A stretch of DNA of 64,000 bases from Lachnospiraceae bacterium (GCA_900771195.1 CAAGMZ010000014.1:1-64000), one strand, 5' to 3'. Counted from the first letter of the stretch, positions 26,297-35,402 are shown. The notes: a model not told the origin generated them from the letters alone. Numbers and translations are program-made.

Positions 26297-27646
26297 ATGG
26301 ACGGTAAATCAGAGGGAAAAAAGAGACTGTCCCAGACTCAGTTTATAATTTTAGGGTTTCTCATAATAATTGTAGTGGGAACATTTCTTCTTATGTTTCC
26401 CATTTCTTCCGCAGACGGAAGTTTTACCTCTTTTGCCGACTGCGTATTTACGGCTGTCAGCGCCACATGTGTTACGGGGCTTGTAGTTGTTGATACGTTC
26501 ACGCACTGGTCAGTATTCGGGCAGATAGTTATTTTGTGCCTGATTCAGGTGGGCGGACTCGGATTTATCACAATCGGAGTCATGTTCTCAATGATTCTGA
26601 GGCGAAGGATAGGCCTTAAGACCAGAGGACTTTTGCAGGAAAGCGTTAACACCCTTAAAATCGGCGGTATAATAAAGCTTACCAAAAAGATAATAAAAGG
26701 TACTCTCTTTATAGAGGGAAGCGGTGCACTTATTCTCGGAATAAGGTTTTCTTTTGACTATGGACCGCTAAGAGGCATGTATTATGGCTTGTTCCACTCT
26801 GTATCTGCATTTTGTAATGCGGGCTTTGATCTGATGGGAATAAATGAGCCCTACTGTTCGCTCACAAGATATGTGGGCGACCCGGTTGTAAATATAACGG
26901 TGATGGCACTGATCATCATCGGAGGAATAGGTTTTATCGTATGGGATGATATTACGACCAACAAGCTTAATTTCAAAAAATATATGCTGCAGACCAAAGT
27001 AGTGCTTGTTACCACAGCAGTGCTTGTATTGGGCGGAGGGCTGCTTTTCTTTGCAACGGAATTCAACAATACAATGGCAGGCATGAATCCCGGTACACGG
27101 ATACTTGCCTCGCTTTTCAGTTCCGTAACCGCAAGGACAGCAGGATTCAACACTGTTGACACGGCAGCACTCACGGGAGGCTCCAAGATACTTACCGTAG
27201 TGCTGATGTTTATAGGCGGTTCACCCGGCTCAACGGCCGGCGGAATCAAGACGACAACCATATTCGTTCTGCTTATAAATCTGTTCTCGGGTATAAGTAC
27301 CGGAAAGGGCGGCTCAGTGTTTAAGAGGCGGTTTGAGGAAGATGCGGTAAGAAAGGCCAGCTTTGTATTTCTTTTAAACCTTCTGCTTGGGCTTGTGGCT
27401 TGTTTTATAATACTTGCGGTTAACAATCTGGCATTTGAGGATGTGGTATTTGAGGTGTTCTCGGCAATCGGTACTGTTGGCATGAGTACCGGTATAACAA
27501 GAGACTTGAATATTGTATCAAGAGTTATTATAATGATACTGATGTTCTGCGGGCGTATAGGAAGCTTGTCGTTTGCATTGTCATTTATGCAGAATAAGAA
27601 ATCGGCGCCTGTATATTATCCTTCGGAGAATATTTCAATCGGATAG
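26297..27646 (+). CDS. ktrB: TrkH/KtrB-family potassium uptake membrane protein
   Basis: Ion-conducting subunit of a Ktr/Trk-type K+ uptake system. The 449-residue protein shows the four M1-P-M2 pore repeats of the superfamily, recognisable from the pore-loop stretches SATCVTGLVVVDTFTHW, SVSAFCNAGFDLMG, SVTARTAGFNTVD and SAIGTVGMSTG, each with the central glycine that forms the filter. The size fits KtrB better than E. coli TrkH. AGGAGGAG precedes the ATG. The regulatory subunit gene follows after 24 nt. Confidence 0.92.
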   Translation: MDGKSEGKKRLSQTQFIILGFLIIIVVGTFLLMFPISSADGSFTSFADCVFTAVSATCVTGLVVVDTFTHWSVFGQIVILCLIQVGGLGFITIGVMFSMILRRRIGLKTRGLLQESVNTLKIGGIIKLTKKIIKGTLFIEGSGALILGIRFSFDYGPLRGMYYGLFHSVSAFCNAGFDLMGINEPYCSLTRYVGDPVVNITVMALIIIGGIGFIVWDDITTNKLNFKKYMLQTKVVLVTTAVLVLGGGLLFFATEFNNTMAGMNPGTRILASLFSSVTARTAGFNTVDTAALTGGSKILTVVLMFIGGSPGSTAGGIKTTTIFVLLINLFSGISTGKGGSVFKRRFEEDAVRKASFVFLLNLLLGLVACFIILAVNNLAFEDVVFEVFSAIGTVGMSTGITRDLNIVSRVIIMILMFCGRIGSLSFALSFMQNKKSAPVYYPSENISIG

Positions 27647-27670
27647 AGCCTTTTTCGGAATGGAGGAATT

Positions 27671-28315
27671 ATGAAATCTTTTTTGGTTATAGGAGTTGGC
27701 AAGTTCGGACATCATCTTTGCAGAAATCTTGCCAAAAATAACTGTGAGATAATGATTATTGACAAGGATGAGGAGCAGGTGGATGATCTTCTGCCGTATG
27801 TCACCAATGCCAAAATCGGGGACTGTACCAACCAGGAGGTTCTGCAGAGCCTTGGCGTATCTAATTTTGATGTGTGCTTTGTGTGCATAGGGGAGAATTT
27901 TCAGAGCTCTCTTGAGGTGACGAGCCTTGTTAAGGAAATGGGCGGACAGTGCGTTGTGAGCCTTGCAAGCCGTGATATCCATGCAAAGTTTCTGCTCAGG
28001 AACGGTGCTGATTCGGTTATATATCCTGACAGGGATATTGCCGAGAGAGTTGCCAAAAAATACAGCAAAAGAACAGTTTTTGATTACATAGAGCTTGACT
28101 CTGAGTATGGCATATATGAGATACCGCCTTTTCCGGAGTGTATAGGAAAGACTATTCAGCAGGTTAATTTCCGTTCCAAATATGAGGCCAACATTATCGG
28201 CTACCGTCGGGAAGGGAAGACGCATATGATGCCCACTGCGGATTATGTGTTTAAGGAAGATGAGCATCTGATAGTTGTCGGTAAGAACAAGAAACTTGAT
28301 AAGGTTATTTCGTAA
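27671..28315 (+). CDS. ktrA: TrkA/KtrA-family RCK regulatory subunit
   Basis: Cytoplasmic RCK-domain protein that gates the K+ transporter in response to bound nucleotide. The 214-residue protein has the dinucleotide-binding pattern GVGKFG near the N-terminus, the acidic IIDKDEEQVD after the second strand, and a C-terminal TrkA_C domain (about residues 145-214). One RCK unit plus one TrkA_C unit is the KtrA layout, in contrast to the duplicated TrkA of E. coli. A strong terminator follows immediately. Confidence 0.92.
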   Translation: MKSFLVIGVGKFGHHLCRNLAKNNCEIMIIDKDEEQVDDLLPYVTNAKIGDCTNQEVLQSLGVSNFDVCFVCIGENFQSSLEVTSLVKEMGGQCVVSLASRDIHAKFLLRNGADSVIYPDRDIAERVAKKYSKRTVFDYIELDSEYGIYEIPPFPECIGKTIQQVNFRSKYEANIIGYRREGKTHMMPTADYVFKEDEHLIVVGKNKKLDKVIS

Positions 28316-28321
28316 ATTATT

Positions 28322-28357
28322 AATGCTGTGAGTTTAAGGATTCACAGCATTTTTTTG
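28322..28357 (+). terminator. Intrinsic terminator after ktrA, abutting the next ribosome site
   Basis: AATGCTGTGA (28322-28331) pairs perfectly with TCACAGCATT (28342-28351), and eight T follow (28350-28357). The next bases are GGAGGG, the ribosome site of the gene at 28368, so no promoter can fit between; the downstream gene must rely on read-through or an internal start. Confidence 0.9.
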
Positions 28358-28367
28358 GAGGGTAAGT

Positions 28368-29453
28368 ATGAAAATAATTCATTGTGCCGATATTCATCTG
28401 GACTCGAAGATGGGTACTAATTTTAGTAAGGAAAAAGCAAAAGAACGAAAGACGGAGATACTTAACACATTTAAGAGAATGGTGGATTATGCAGCAGATA
28501 ATGGGGTGAATGCCATAATAATAGCAGGGGACCTCTATGATACGAGGACGATATCCGCCACGGCCAGAAATGTTTTTGTCAATGCAGTCAGAAATAATCC
28601 GGATATCACATTTTATTATCTTAAGGGAAATCATGATGCAGACAGCATTTTAGGAGCATTTGACAGCATTCCGGATAATCTTAAGCTTTTTGGAAGCGAG
28701 TGGACTTCGTACAGGTACAAATCAATTGACATAACCGGAGTTGAGCTTGATAAGGACAACAGCAGTACTGCCTGCCAAAGCCTTGCACTTGACAGGGATA
28801 ATTTTAATATAGTCGTTATGCATGGGCAGAAGTCTGAGTATGCCGGAAAGGACAAGGCTGAGACTATAGATTTACGTGCGCTCAGGAATAAGGGAATAGA
28901 CTACCTTGCTCTCGGTCATGTTCATTCATACAGCGAAGGACAGCTTGACAGCCGCGGGAAATGGTGTTATCCGGGATGCTTGGAGGGAAGGGGATTTGAT
29001 GAGTGCGGTGAGCATGGATTTGTGCTGCTTGATATTGATGAGGACAGTCTTACTTATACCGCAGCTTTTGTTCCGTTTGCAAAGAGAGCGGTATGCGAAG
29101 TCGACGTTGATATTACAGGATGCATGGACAGCGGCGACATTGAGGAAAGGATAAGAGCAGAGCAGACCAAAACCTGCGCATCTGATATTGTAAAAATCGT
29201 TCTGAAAGGGAAGGTTGACTGTGACTGTGAAAAAGATATTGGTCTGATAACGGGAAATCTGGAAGATTCCTTCTATGCGTTTAGGATATATGACGAAAGC
29301 AGATTTAATGTTGATTACGATTCATATGCCAATGACAGGTCCCTGAAGGGGGAGTTTGTAAGGCTTGTGAAGGCGTCCGACATGAGCGATGACGAGAAGG
29401 CAGAGGTGATAAGATGCGGGATTCAGGCACTTTCGGGGAGGTGTGAGGAATGA
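28368..29453 (+). CDS. SbcD/YhaO-like DNA repair exonuclease
   Basis: Calcineurin-type metallophosphoesterase related to SbcD/Mre11, 361 residues. Visible metal-site motifs are CADIHLDSK (D9, H11-type pattern), GDLYD at 54-58, GNHD at 87-90, an VVMHGQ histidine, and GHVHSY. The C-terminal third is a separate alpha-beta domain. It is coupled to the following ATPase gene through an ATGA overlap, as nuclease and ATPase subunits of SbcCD/MR complexes usually are. In Bacillus the closest layout is yhaO-yhaN. The substrate is inferred from the family and not shown by the sequence. Confidence 0.88.
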   Translation: MKIIHCADIHLDSKMGTNFSKEKAKERKTEILNTFKRMVDYAADNGVNAIIIAGDLYDTRTISATARNVFVNAVRNNPDITFYYLKGNHDADSILGAFDSIPDNLKLFGSEWTSYRYKSIDITGVELDKDNSSTACQSLALDRDNFNIVVMHGQKSEYAGKDKAETIDLRALRNKGIDYLALGHVHSYSEGQLDSRGKWCYPGCLEGRGFDECGEHGFVLLDIDEDSLTYTAAFVPFAKRAVCEVDVDITGCMDSGDIEERIRAEQTKTCASDIVKIVLKGKVDCDCEKDIGLITGNLEDSFYAFRIYDESRFNVDYDSYANDRSLKGEFVRLVKASDMSDDEKAEVIRCGIQALSGRCEE

Positions 29454-31741
29454 AGCTTATAAGCTGTCATATTGAGAATTTTGGAAAATTATCAGACTTT
29501 GACATGGATTTTAATGAAGGCCTGAATGTGATTAAGGAGGATAACGGTTATGGAAAAAGCACACTGACGGCATTCCTTAAGGCAATGTTTTTCGGCTTTG
29601 CCAATGAAAAGTCACGGGATGAATTAAACAATGAACGTAAGCGTTATGCCCCGTGGCAGGGAGGAGTGTTTGGCGGAAGTGTTACTTTTGAAGCATCCGG
29701 CAAAAAATACATCCTCAGAAGGATATGGGGGAAAAAAGAGGCTGAGGATGAATTTGAACTGAGGGAGAAAGAAACCGGAATCGAAAGCAGTGCTTTTGGC
29801 ATAAATATCGGAGAAGAGCTTTTCCAGATTAACGGGGAGTCTTTTGCCAGAACATCATTCATAGCCCAGAGCGACTGCAGGACGGTCTCAACTAACGACA
29901 TAAATGCCAAAATTGGCAATCTGTCTGCAGTGGAGGATGACATAAGAAATTTTGACGCAGCAGATGAAATGCTTAAGAACAGGCTTAACAATATGAATCC
30001 GGGAAGAAAGACCGGCTCCGTCAACAAGCTTAAAAGGGATATTGCCGAGCTTGAGCAGGTTGTCAGAAGTGCGGATTTTGAAAACCCGATGAATAATATT
30101 CGTGTACTGAGAGATGAGAAGAAAAGCAGACTGAATATGCTTAAGGAAGAACAGCTTGAGCTTCAGGAGGAGCAGAAAAAGCAGGCTCAGCTTGCGGCAC
30201 TGAAGGAAAAGCATGACAGATATATGATGGTCTGTGAGGAAGAACAGAACAGGAAAAAAGCTTATGATGAGGTGCAGGCATCATTCGGAGGACATATTCC
30301 TGCCGAAAAAGACATAGACCTGTCAGAGCAAAATTTAAACGAGCTTAATATTCTTCAGCAAAAAATTGATGACAACAGGCTTGATGATGATGAACAGAGA
30401 ATGTATGAGCTGTATGCGGAGGAATTTTACGATGGGATTCCTTCTGATGATGAACTGAGTGACATGCTGATACTTTGCGGAAAGATTAATGAGCAGGCGG
30501 AACGCAGGTCAGAACTGGAGAAAAAGCATGATGAAATAATTGCATCAAGACCTGAGGACTCAGGGAAAAAGGGAATAATTCTGCTTGCTTTGGCAGGAGC
30601 GTTTCTGGCAGCATTTGTAATAAGCTTTATCATGGTGTCACGTACAATGTGGTATATTCCGGCAATTTCAGGTGCCATAGCCCTGATTCTGGCTGCTGCA
30701 GGGGCGGGGACGCTGATAAAAGACAACAGAAATTCCGTAAAATATGATGTTTCGGAAATTGATGACCGGATAAAAAAATGCAATCAGACCATATCAGATA
30801 TGAATAGCGGGCTGATACAATTTGTGAGCGGTATCGGAGAAAATTATAAACCCGATGCGGAATCGGTAAAGAGAATCAGAAACCATGCTGCCTGCTACAG
30901 AGCTCTTATTGCCAAAAAAGAAAATGCCACTGATGAGGGCATGCTTAAACGCATTTCAGAGCTTCAGAAACAGATTGCGGATTTTTCTGACGTATACAAC
31001 AGAAGCATGCCTGTTAACGGTTATGTTTTTGCCGAACTCAGGAAGAAGCTTGAAAGACTGGAGCATGCAAAAAAAGAGTACGGGAATGCCGTAGAGCAGC
31101 GGGAATATTTTGAAAATAACAATGATATGGATGCAGTCAGGTCATATTATCCTTCAGAAAAAAACAACCCGGAGGAACTGAATGCCCGACTTACGGAAAT
31201 TACGGAAGATATTGAGGAAGCAGGCAGAGTCATCACGGATTATAATAATCAGATTAATGTTCTTTCAGAAAAGCTTGATGATATTTCAGAGAAAAAAGAT
31301 GAAATTGAAAGGCTTAAAGAAGAGCTTGTAAATCAGACCCGGGATTACAGAATTTCTGGACTTGCAAGAGAGTATCTTGACAAAGCGAAGGTTTCCTTCA
31401 TAACACAGTACACGGCGCCTGTTCTTGCCGGCTTTAAGAAATATTATTTTATGCTGACAGGCATGTCCGGAGATGAATATGAGCTTGATGCCAATATGGC
31501 TCTTACATACACGGAAAAAGGGCTTTCAAGAAATACCAACACACTGAGTGCAGGTTTCAGGGATGTTTCGGGAGTATGCTTCCGAATGGCGCTTGTTGAT
31601 GCCATGTATCAGGATGAAAAGCCGTTTCTTATTTTTGACGACCCTTTTGTCAACCTTGACAGCAGCAAGAAGAAGCTGTCCGAAGAGTTTCTCGGCAAGG
31701 TGTCCAAAGAGTACCAGATAATATATATGACGTGCAATTAG
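29450..31741 (+). CDS. YhaN/SbcC-like AAA ATPase with two membrane segments
   Basis: Rad50/SbcC-type ATPase, 763 residues. The N-terminal P-loop is EDNGYGKST at residues 30-38; the usual first glycine is glutamate, as in several members of this group. Coiled coils lie at about 195-250 and 500-640. Two hydrophobic segments, about residues 374-395 and 399-423, interrupt the coiled-coil region. The head closes with NTLSAGFRDVSGVCFRMA (ABC signature) and FLIFDDPFVNLD (Walker B). True SbcC has a zinc-hook at the coil tip; here the tip position is occupied by the membrane pair, as in YhaN. The partner is the upstream nuclease. Confidence 0.86.
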   Translation: MKLISCHIENFGKLSDFDMDFNEGLNVIKEDNGYGKSTLTAFLKAMFFGFANEKSRDELNNERKRYAPWQGGVFGGSVTFEASGKKYILRRIWGKKEAEDEFELREKETGIESSAFGINIGEELFQINGESFARTSFIAQSDCRTVSTNDINAKIGNLSAVEDDIRNFDAADEMLKNRLNNMNPGRKTGSVNKLKRDIAELEQVVRSADFENPMNNIRVLRDEKKSRLNMLKEEQLELQEEQKKQAQLAALKEKHDRYMMVCEEEQNRKKAYDEVQASFGGHIPAEKDIDLSEQNLNELNILQQKIDDNRLDDDEQRMYELYAEEFYDGIPSDDELSDMLILCGKINEQAERRSELEKKHDEIIASRPEDSGKKGIILLALAGAFLAAFVISFIMVSRTMWYIPAISGAIALILAAAGAGTLIKDNRNSVKYDVSEIDDRIKKCNQTISDMNSGLIQFVSGIGENYKPDAESVKRIRNHAACYRALIAKKENATDEGMLKRISELQKQIADFSDVYNRSMPVNGYVFAELRKKLERLEHAKKEYGNAVEQREYFENNNDMDAVRSYYPSEKNNPEELNARLTEITEDIEEAGRVITDYNNQINVLSEKLDDISEKKDEIERLKEELVNQTRDYRISGLAREYLDKAKVSFITQYTAPVLAGFKKYYFMLTGMSGDEYELDANMALTYTEKGLSRNTNTLSAGFRDVSGVCFRMALVDAMYQDEKPFLIFDDPFVNLDSSKKKLSEEFLGKVSKEYQIIYMTCN

Positions 31742-31768
31742 AACATATGTTTTGACAAGAAAAAATAC

Positions 31769-31797
31769 TTGACACCGGATTTCTTTTATTGTATTAT
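31769..31797 (+). promoter_or_regulatory. Strong promoter for ylxM-ffh
   Basis: TTGACA at 31769-31774 and TATTAT at 31792-31797 with 17-bp spacing. Transcription would start close to 31804, only about 10 nt ahead of the ylxM ATG. A second TTGACA at 31752 lacks a matching -10. Confidence 0.78.
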
Positions 31798-31813
31798 AGG
31801 CAAGGTGTTTGGT

Positions 31814-32158
31814 ATGGAAAAAATAGTAGAACAGGCCATGCTGTATGATTTTTACGGGGAACTGCTCAACGATCATCAGAAAATGATATTCGAAGAATAT
31901 GTTCTGGATAATCTTTCTCTCAGTGAGATTGCAGAGGAGCAGGGGACCAGCAGACAGGCCGTGCATGACATTATTAAGAGGACAGACAGGGCGCTTTGCG
32001 AATATGAAGAGAAGCTTCATCTGGTGAGGAAGTTTAATTCGGTCAGGGAAAGCGTAAGTGAAATCGGAAAGATTGCGTCCCAGATAGACGGCACCGCCAA
32101 TAAGGACCGTGCCGACAGGATAATCGCCATGACAGAGGCGATAGTGGATGAATTATAG
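31814..32158 (+). CDS. ylxM: YlxM family DNA-binding protein (UPF0122)
   Basis: Helix-turn-helix protein encoded next to ffh in most Firmicutes and reported to associate with SRP. The ATG at 31814 is preferred over a TTG at 31769, which would fall inside the promoter. The 114-residue product has MLYDFYGELL and LSLSEIAEEQGTSRQAVHDIIKR, a sigma-4-like HTH, then a helical tail. The start of the mRNA predicted from the promoter leaves only about 10 nt of leader, so the AAGGTG ribosome site (31802-31807) lies at the extreme 5' end. It ends 8 nt before ffh. Confidence 0.92.
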   Translation: MEKIVEQAMLYDFYGELLNDHQKMIFEEYVLDNLSLSEIAEEQGTSRQAVHDIIKRTDRALCEYEEKLHLVRKFNSVRESVSEIGKIASQIDGTANKDRADRIIAMTEAIVDEL

Positions 32159-32166
32159 AGGTATAT

Positions 32167-33513
32167 ATGGCATTTGACAGCTTATCGGATAAACTGCAGA
32201 ATATTTTCAAGAGACTGCGCGGAAAGGGCCGCTTAAGTCAGGATGATGTTAAGACTGCCATGAAGGAAGTCAAGATGGCACTCCTCGAGGCCGATGTCAA
32301 CTTCAAGGTTGTCAAGCAGTTCATCAATACGGTTACAGAGAGAGCCATAGGGCAGGATGTAATGCAGAGTCTTACGCCCGGTCAGATGGTTATTAAGATA
32401 GTTAATGAAGAGATGGTTGCCCTTATGGGCAGTGAGACCACCGAGATTGAGCTTCGCAAGGATGGAAAGCCTACAGTAATAATGATGGTAGGACTTCAGG
32501 GCGCAGGTAAGACCACAACCACGGTCAAGATTGCCGGAAAGCTTAAGGAAAAGGGCAAGAGACCTCTTCTTGCAGCCTGCGATATCTACAGACCTGCGGC
32601 TATTAAGCAGTTACAGATTAATGGTGAGAAGCAGGGAATTCCCGTGTTTGAGATGGGTACCAATAATAAGCCCACCGACATTGCGAAGGCTGCAATCGCA
32701 CATGCCGAAAAGAACAATAACAACATTGTTATTCTTGATACGGCAGGACGTCTTCATGTAGATGAGGACATGATGAATGAGTTAAAGGATATTAAGGAGA
32801 AGGCTGATGTGTTTCAGACATTGCTCGTTGTTGACGCAATGACCGGACAGGATGCGGTGAATGTGGCATCATCCTTCAATGATCAGATAGGCATCGACGG
32901 AGTCATCCTTACAAAGCTGGATGGTGACACAAGAGGCGGTGCAGCACTTTCAATAAAGGCAGTTACAGGCAAGCCCATACTCTATGTGGGAATGGGCGAG
33001 AAGCTTTCTGATTTGGAGCAGTTTTATCCGGACAGAATGGCTTCAAGGATTCTCGGAATGGGAGATGTGCTTACACTTATCGAGAAAGCCCAGGCTAACA
33101 TTGACGAGGAAAAAGCCAAAGAAATGGAGCGCAAGCTCAGAAAGTCCGAGTTTGACTTCAATGATTATCTGGAGTCTTTTAAGCAGGTTAAGAAGCTTGG
33201 AGGACTTGGAAGCGTCATGAACATGATGCCGGGCATGAACAGCCAGATGAAGGATGCTGTTGACAATGTTGATGAGAAACAGATTGACAGGGTTGAAGCA
33301 ATCATTCTGTCAATGACTGCAGCAGAAAGAGCCAATCCTTCCCTGCTCAATCCGTCCCGCAAGAACAGGATTGCCAAAGGCGCAGGGGTTGACATAGCAG
33401 AGGTCAACAGACTTGTTAAACAGCAGGAACAGATGAAGAAAATGATGAAGCAGTTCCCGGGTATGCTTGGCGGTAAAGGCGGTAGAAAAGGAAGATTCAA
33501 ATTTCCTTTTTAA
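32167..33513 (+). CDS. ffh: Signal recognition particle protein Ffh
   Basis: SRP GTPase that binds signal peptides and 4.5S/6S RNA. The 448-residue protein has the N domain (residues 1-90), the P-loop GLQGAGKTTTT, ACDIYRPAAIKQL, DTAGRLHVDEDMM and TKLDGDTRGGAAL G-motifs, and the methionine-rich M domain from about residue 300, with MMPGMNSQM and the RNA-binding helix around SRKNRIAKGAG. GAGGTATAT precedes the ATG. With ylxM upstream and rpsP downstream it matches the Bacillus ylxM-ffh-rpsP-khpA-rimM-trmD cluster exactly. Confidence 0.97.
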   Translation: MAFDSLSDKLQNIFKRLRGKGRLSQDDVKTAMKEVKMALLEADVNFKVVKQFINTVTERAIGQDVMQSLTPGQMVIKIVNEEMVALMGSETTEIELRKDGKPTVIMMVGLQGAGKTTTTVKIAGKLKEKGKRPLLAACDIYRPAAIKQLQINGEKQGIPVFEMGTNNKPTDIAKAAIAHAEKNNNNIVILDTAGRLHVDEDMMNELKDIKEKADVFQTLLVVDAMTGQDAVNVASSFNDQIGIDGVILTKLDGDTRGGAALSIKAVTGKPILYVGMGEKLSDLEQFYPDRMASRILGMGDVLTLIEKAQANIDEEKAKEMERKLRKSEFDFNDYLESFKQVKKLGGLGSVMNMMPGMNSQMKDAVDNVDEKQIDRVEAIILSMTAAERANPSLLNPSRKNRIAKGAGVDIAEVNRLVKQQEQMKKMMKQFPGMLGGKGGRKGRFKFPF

Positions 33514-33549
33514 TACAAAACAACAGAAAGATATGGAGGTAAATTAGCA

Positions 33550-33795
33550 ATGGCAGTTAAGATCAGATTAAGAAGAATGGGACAGAAGAAGAATCCTTTC
33601 TATAGAATCATCGTATCTGATTCAAGATCTCCCAGAGACGGAAGATTTATTGAGGAAATCGGAACATACAATCCCAACACTGATCCCAGCACATACAATG
33701 TAGATGCTGAGAAGGCCAAAAAGTGGCTTGACAATGGTGCACAGCCTACAGAGGTTGTTGGAAAGATCTTCAAGCTCGCAGGAATTGAGAAATAA
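33550..33795 (+). CDS. rpsP: 30S ribosomal protein S16
   Basis: An 81-residue small-subunit protein. It begins [20 protein letters not shown] and continues [22 protein letters not shown], the universal S16 signature, with a short C-terminal helix ([11 protein letters not shown]). GGAGG lies ahead of the ATG. It is the usual third gene of the ffh cluster. Confidence 0.98.
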   Translation: MAVKIRLRRMGQKKNPFYRIIVSDSRSPRDGRFIEEIGTYNPNTDPSTYNVDAEKAKKWLDNGAQPTEVVGKIFKLAGIEK

Positions 33796-33824
33796 TTTCG
33801 GCTGGTCAGTCAGGAGGTAGTTGT

Positions 33825-34052
33825 ATGAAGGAGTTAGTTGAAGTTATTGCAAAAGCACTTGTTGACAATCCTGATGAGGTAGTAGTTACCGAGACTGTTA
33901 AGGAGAAAGCGACGGTTTTGGAGCTTAAGGTCGCACCGTCGGATACCGGTAAGGTTATCGGAAAGCAGGGCAGAATTGCCAAATCAATCCGCGCGGTTGT
34001 TAAGGCTGCAGCCACAAAAGAAGACAAGAAAGTTATTGTTGATATTGTGTAG
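33825..34052 (+). CDS. khpA: KH-domain RNA-binding protein KhpA
   Basis: A 75-residue single KH-domain protein (YlqC in Bacillus), which in streptococci forms a dimer with KhpB and affects cell elongation and division. The core GKVIGKQGRIAKSIRAVVKAA contains the GxxG loop (GKQG) that contacts RNA. AGGAGGTAG precedes the ATG. It is placed between rpsP and rimM as usual, and a hairpin follows in the 82-nt gap before rimM. Confidence 0.94.
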   Translation: MKELVEVIAKALVDNPDEVVVTETVKEKATVLELKVAPSDTGKVIGKQGRIAKSIRAVVKAAATKEDKKVIVDIV

Positions 34053-34081
34053 AATACAATATCACATGATTTACTACAGAT

Positions 34082-34120
34082 AATCCGGCATTATACAGAA
34101 ATGTGTTATGCTGGATTTTC
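34082..34120 (+). terminator. Possible weak terminator or attenuator between khpA and rimM
   Basis: AATCCGGCAT (34082-34091) pairs with ATGCTGGATT (34108-34117) with one G-T pair, over a 16-nt loop, followed by TTTTCTTT. The short, interrupted T-run suggests partial termination that would lower rimM-trmD relative to rpsP-khpA. Confidence 0.5.
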
Positions 34121-34134
34121 TTTAAGGAGAAGCT

Positions 34135-34659
34135 ATGGAAAAAGACTGGCTCAGAGTCGGTGTAATCACATCAACCCACGGAATTGCGGGGGAAGTGAAG
34201 GTTTATCCGACCACGGATAATGTTGACAGATTTAAAAAACTGAAAAAATGTATACTCGTAACAGCCGGCAGAACACCGGAGGAAATTGAACTTGATGTTA
34301 CCGGCGTGAAGTATTTCAAGAATATGGTGATACTGCGTTTTAAGCAGTTTGATAATATTAACCAGATTGAAAAATACAGGAATGCCGAGCTTTATGTCAC
34401 AAGAGAAAATGCTGTCGAGCTTAAGGATGGCGAGTATTTTATATGCGATATAATCGGACTTAAGGCAGTGGATGAAGAGGGAGCCGTTGTGGGAACAGTT
34501 ACTGATGTGCTTCAGACTGCTGCCAATGATGTTTATGAGATAACGGATGATGCCGGGAAAACGCATCTTTTTCCTGCAATACGCCAGTGCATTCTTGATG
34601 TTGATCTTGCTGCGGGGATTGTCAGAGTACATGTGATGAAAGGATTAATGGATTTATGA
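34135..34659 (+). CDS. rimM: Ribosome maturation factor RimM
   Basis: Assists 16S rRNA processing and assembly of the 30S head, acting through S19. The 174-residue protein starts WLRVGVITSTHGIAGEVKVYPTTD, the family hallmark, and has a C-terminal PRC-barrel domain from about residue 95 (YFICDIIGLKAVDEEG) with the conserved FPAIRQCILDVD. AAGGAGAAG precedes the ATG. Its stop overlaps the start of trmD (ATGATG), so the pair is translationally coupled. Confidence 0.96.
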   Translation: MEKDWLRVGVITSTHGIAGEVKVYPTTDNVDRFKKLKKCILVTAGRTPEEIELDVTGVKYFKNMVILRFKQFDNINQIEKYRNAELYVTRENAVELKDGEYFICDIIGLKAVDEEGAVVGTVTDVLQTAANDVYEITDDAGKTHLFPAIRQCILDVDLAAGIVRVHVMKGLMDL

Positions 34660-35390
34660 TGAATTTTCATGTTATGACCTTGTTTCCTGAAATGGTGATG
34701 AATGTTCTGGGGGAGAGCATTACAGGAAGAGCGTTGAAAAAAGGCAGTATTTCCATTGAGGCTGTTGATATACGCGATTTTACAGAGGACAGGCACAGAC
34801 ATGTAGATGATTATCCGTATGGCGGAGGTGCGGGGATGGTTATGCAGCCTGAACCGGTATATAAAGCCTATGAGAGTATCATGAGCCGTATTGACGGAAA
34901 AGCCCGCGTTATATATATGACTCCGCAGGGAAAAGTGTTCAATCAGGCAATGGCAGAGGAATTTGCGAAGGAAGAAAATCTTATTTTTCTCTGTGGACAC
35001 TATGAGGGAATTGACGAGAGAGTGCTTAACAGGATTGTGACCGATAATGTGTCTATCGGAGATTATGTGCTTACAGGCGGAGAGCTTCCTGCCATGGTGA
35101 TGATAGATGCCATATCGCGGAAGGTTCCGGGTGTGCTCGGAAACGAAGAATCCTCCGAAATAGAGACTTTTTATGATAATCTTCTGGAATATCCGCAGTA
35201 CACAAGACCTGAAGAATTCATGGGTGAGCGTGTGCCGGAGGTGCTTTTGTCGGGTCACCATGCCAATATTGAGAAGTGGCGCCGGGAAAAGTCTCTTGAG
35301 AGAACTTTTGATAACAGACCGGAGCTTCTCAGGGAAGCCAATCTGACGCAAAAAGACATTGAATACCTTGAAAAATACAGGAACAGATAG
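34656..35390 (+). CDS. trmD: tRNA (guanine-37-N1)-methyltransferase
   Basis: SPOUT-class enzyme that methylates G37 next to the anticodon and prevents frameshifting. The 244-residue protein has HVMTLFPEMV, DYPYGGGAGMVMQPEPVY, and the trefoil-knot SAM site GDYVLTGGELPAMVMIDA and PGVLGNEESSE. ATG codons at 34656 and 34659 are both possible; the first overlaps the rimM stop. The family's next gene, rplS, does not follow; spo0A does. Confidence 0.97.
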   Translation: MMNFHVMTLFPEMVMNVLGESITGRALKKGSISIEAVDIRDFTEDRHRHVDDYPYGGGAGMVMQPEPVYKAYESIMSRIDGKARVIYMTPQGKVFNQAMAEEFAKEENLIFLCGHYEGIDERVLNRIVTDNVSIGDYVLTGGELPAMVMIDAISRKVPGVLGNEESSEIETFYDNLLEYPQYTRPEEFMGERVPEVLLSGHHANIEKWRREKSLERTFDNRPELLREANLTQKDIEYLEKYRNR

Positions 35391-35395
35391 CTTTT

Positions 35396-35402
35396 GTCGA
35401 AA
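35396..35402 (+). promoter_or_regulatory. Possible 0A box upstream of spo0A
   Basis: TGTCGAA matches the consensus Spo0A-binding heptamer TGNCGAA exactly. It lies 138 bp before the spo0A start and 5 bp after the trmD stop. A single 7-bp match can be chance, so this rests on its location. Confidence 0.45.
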
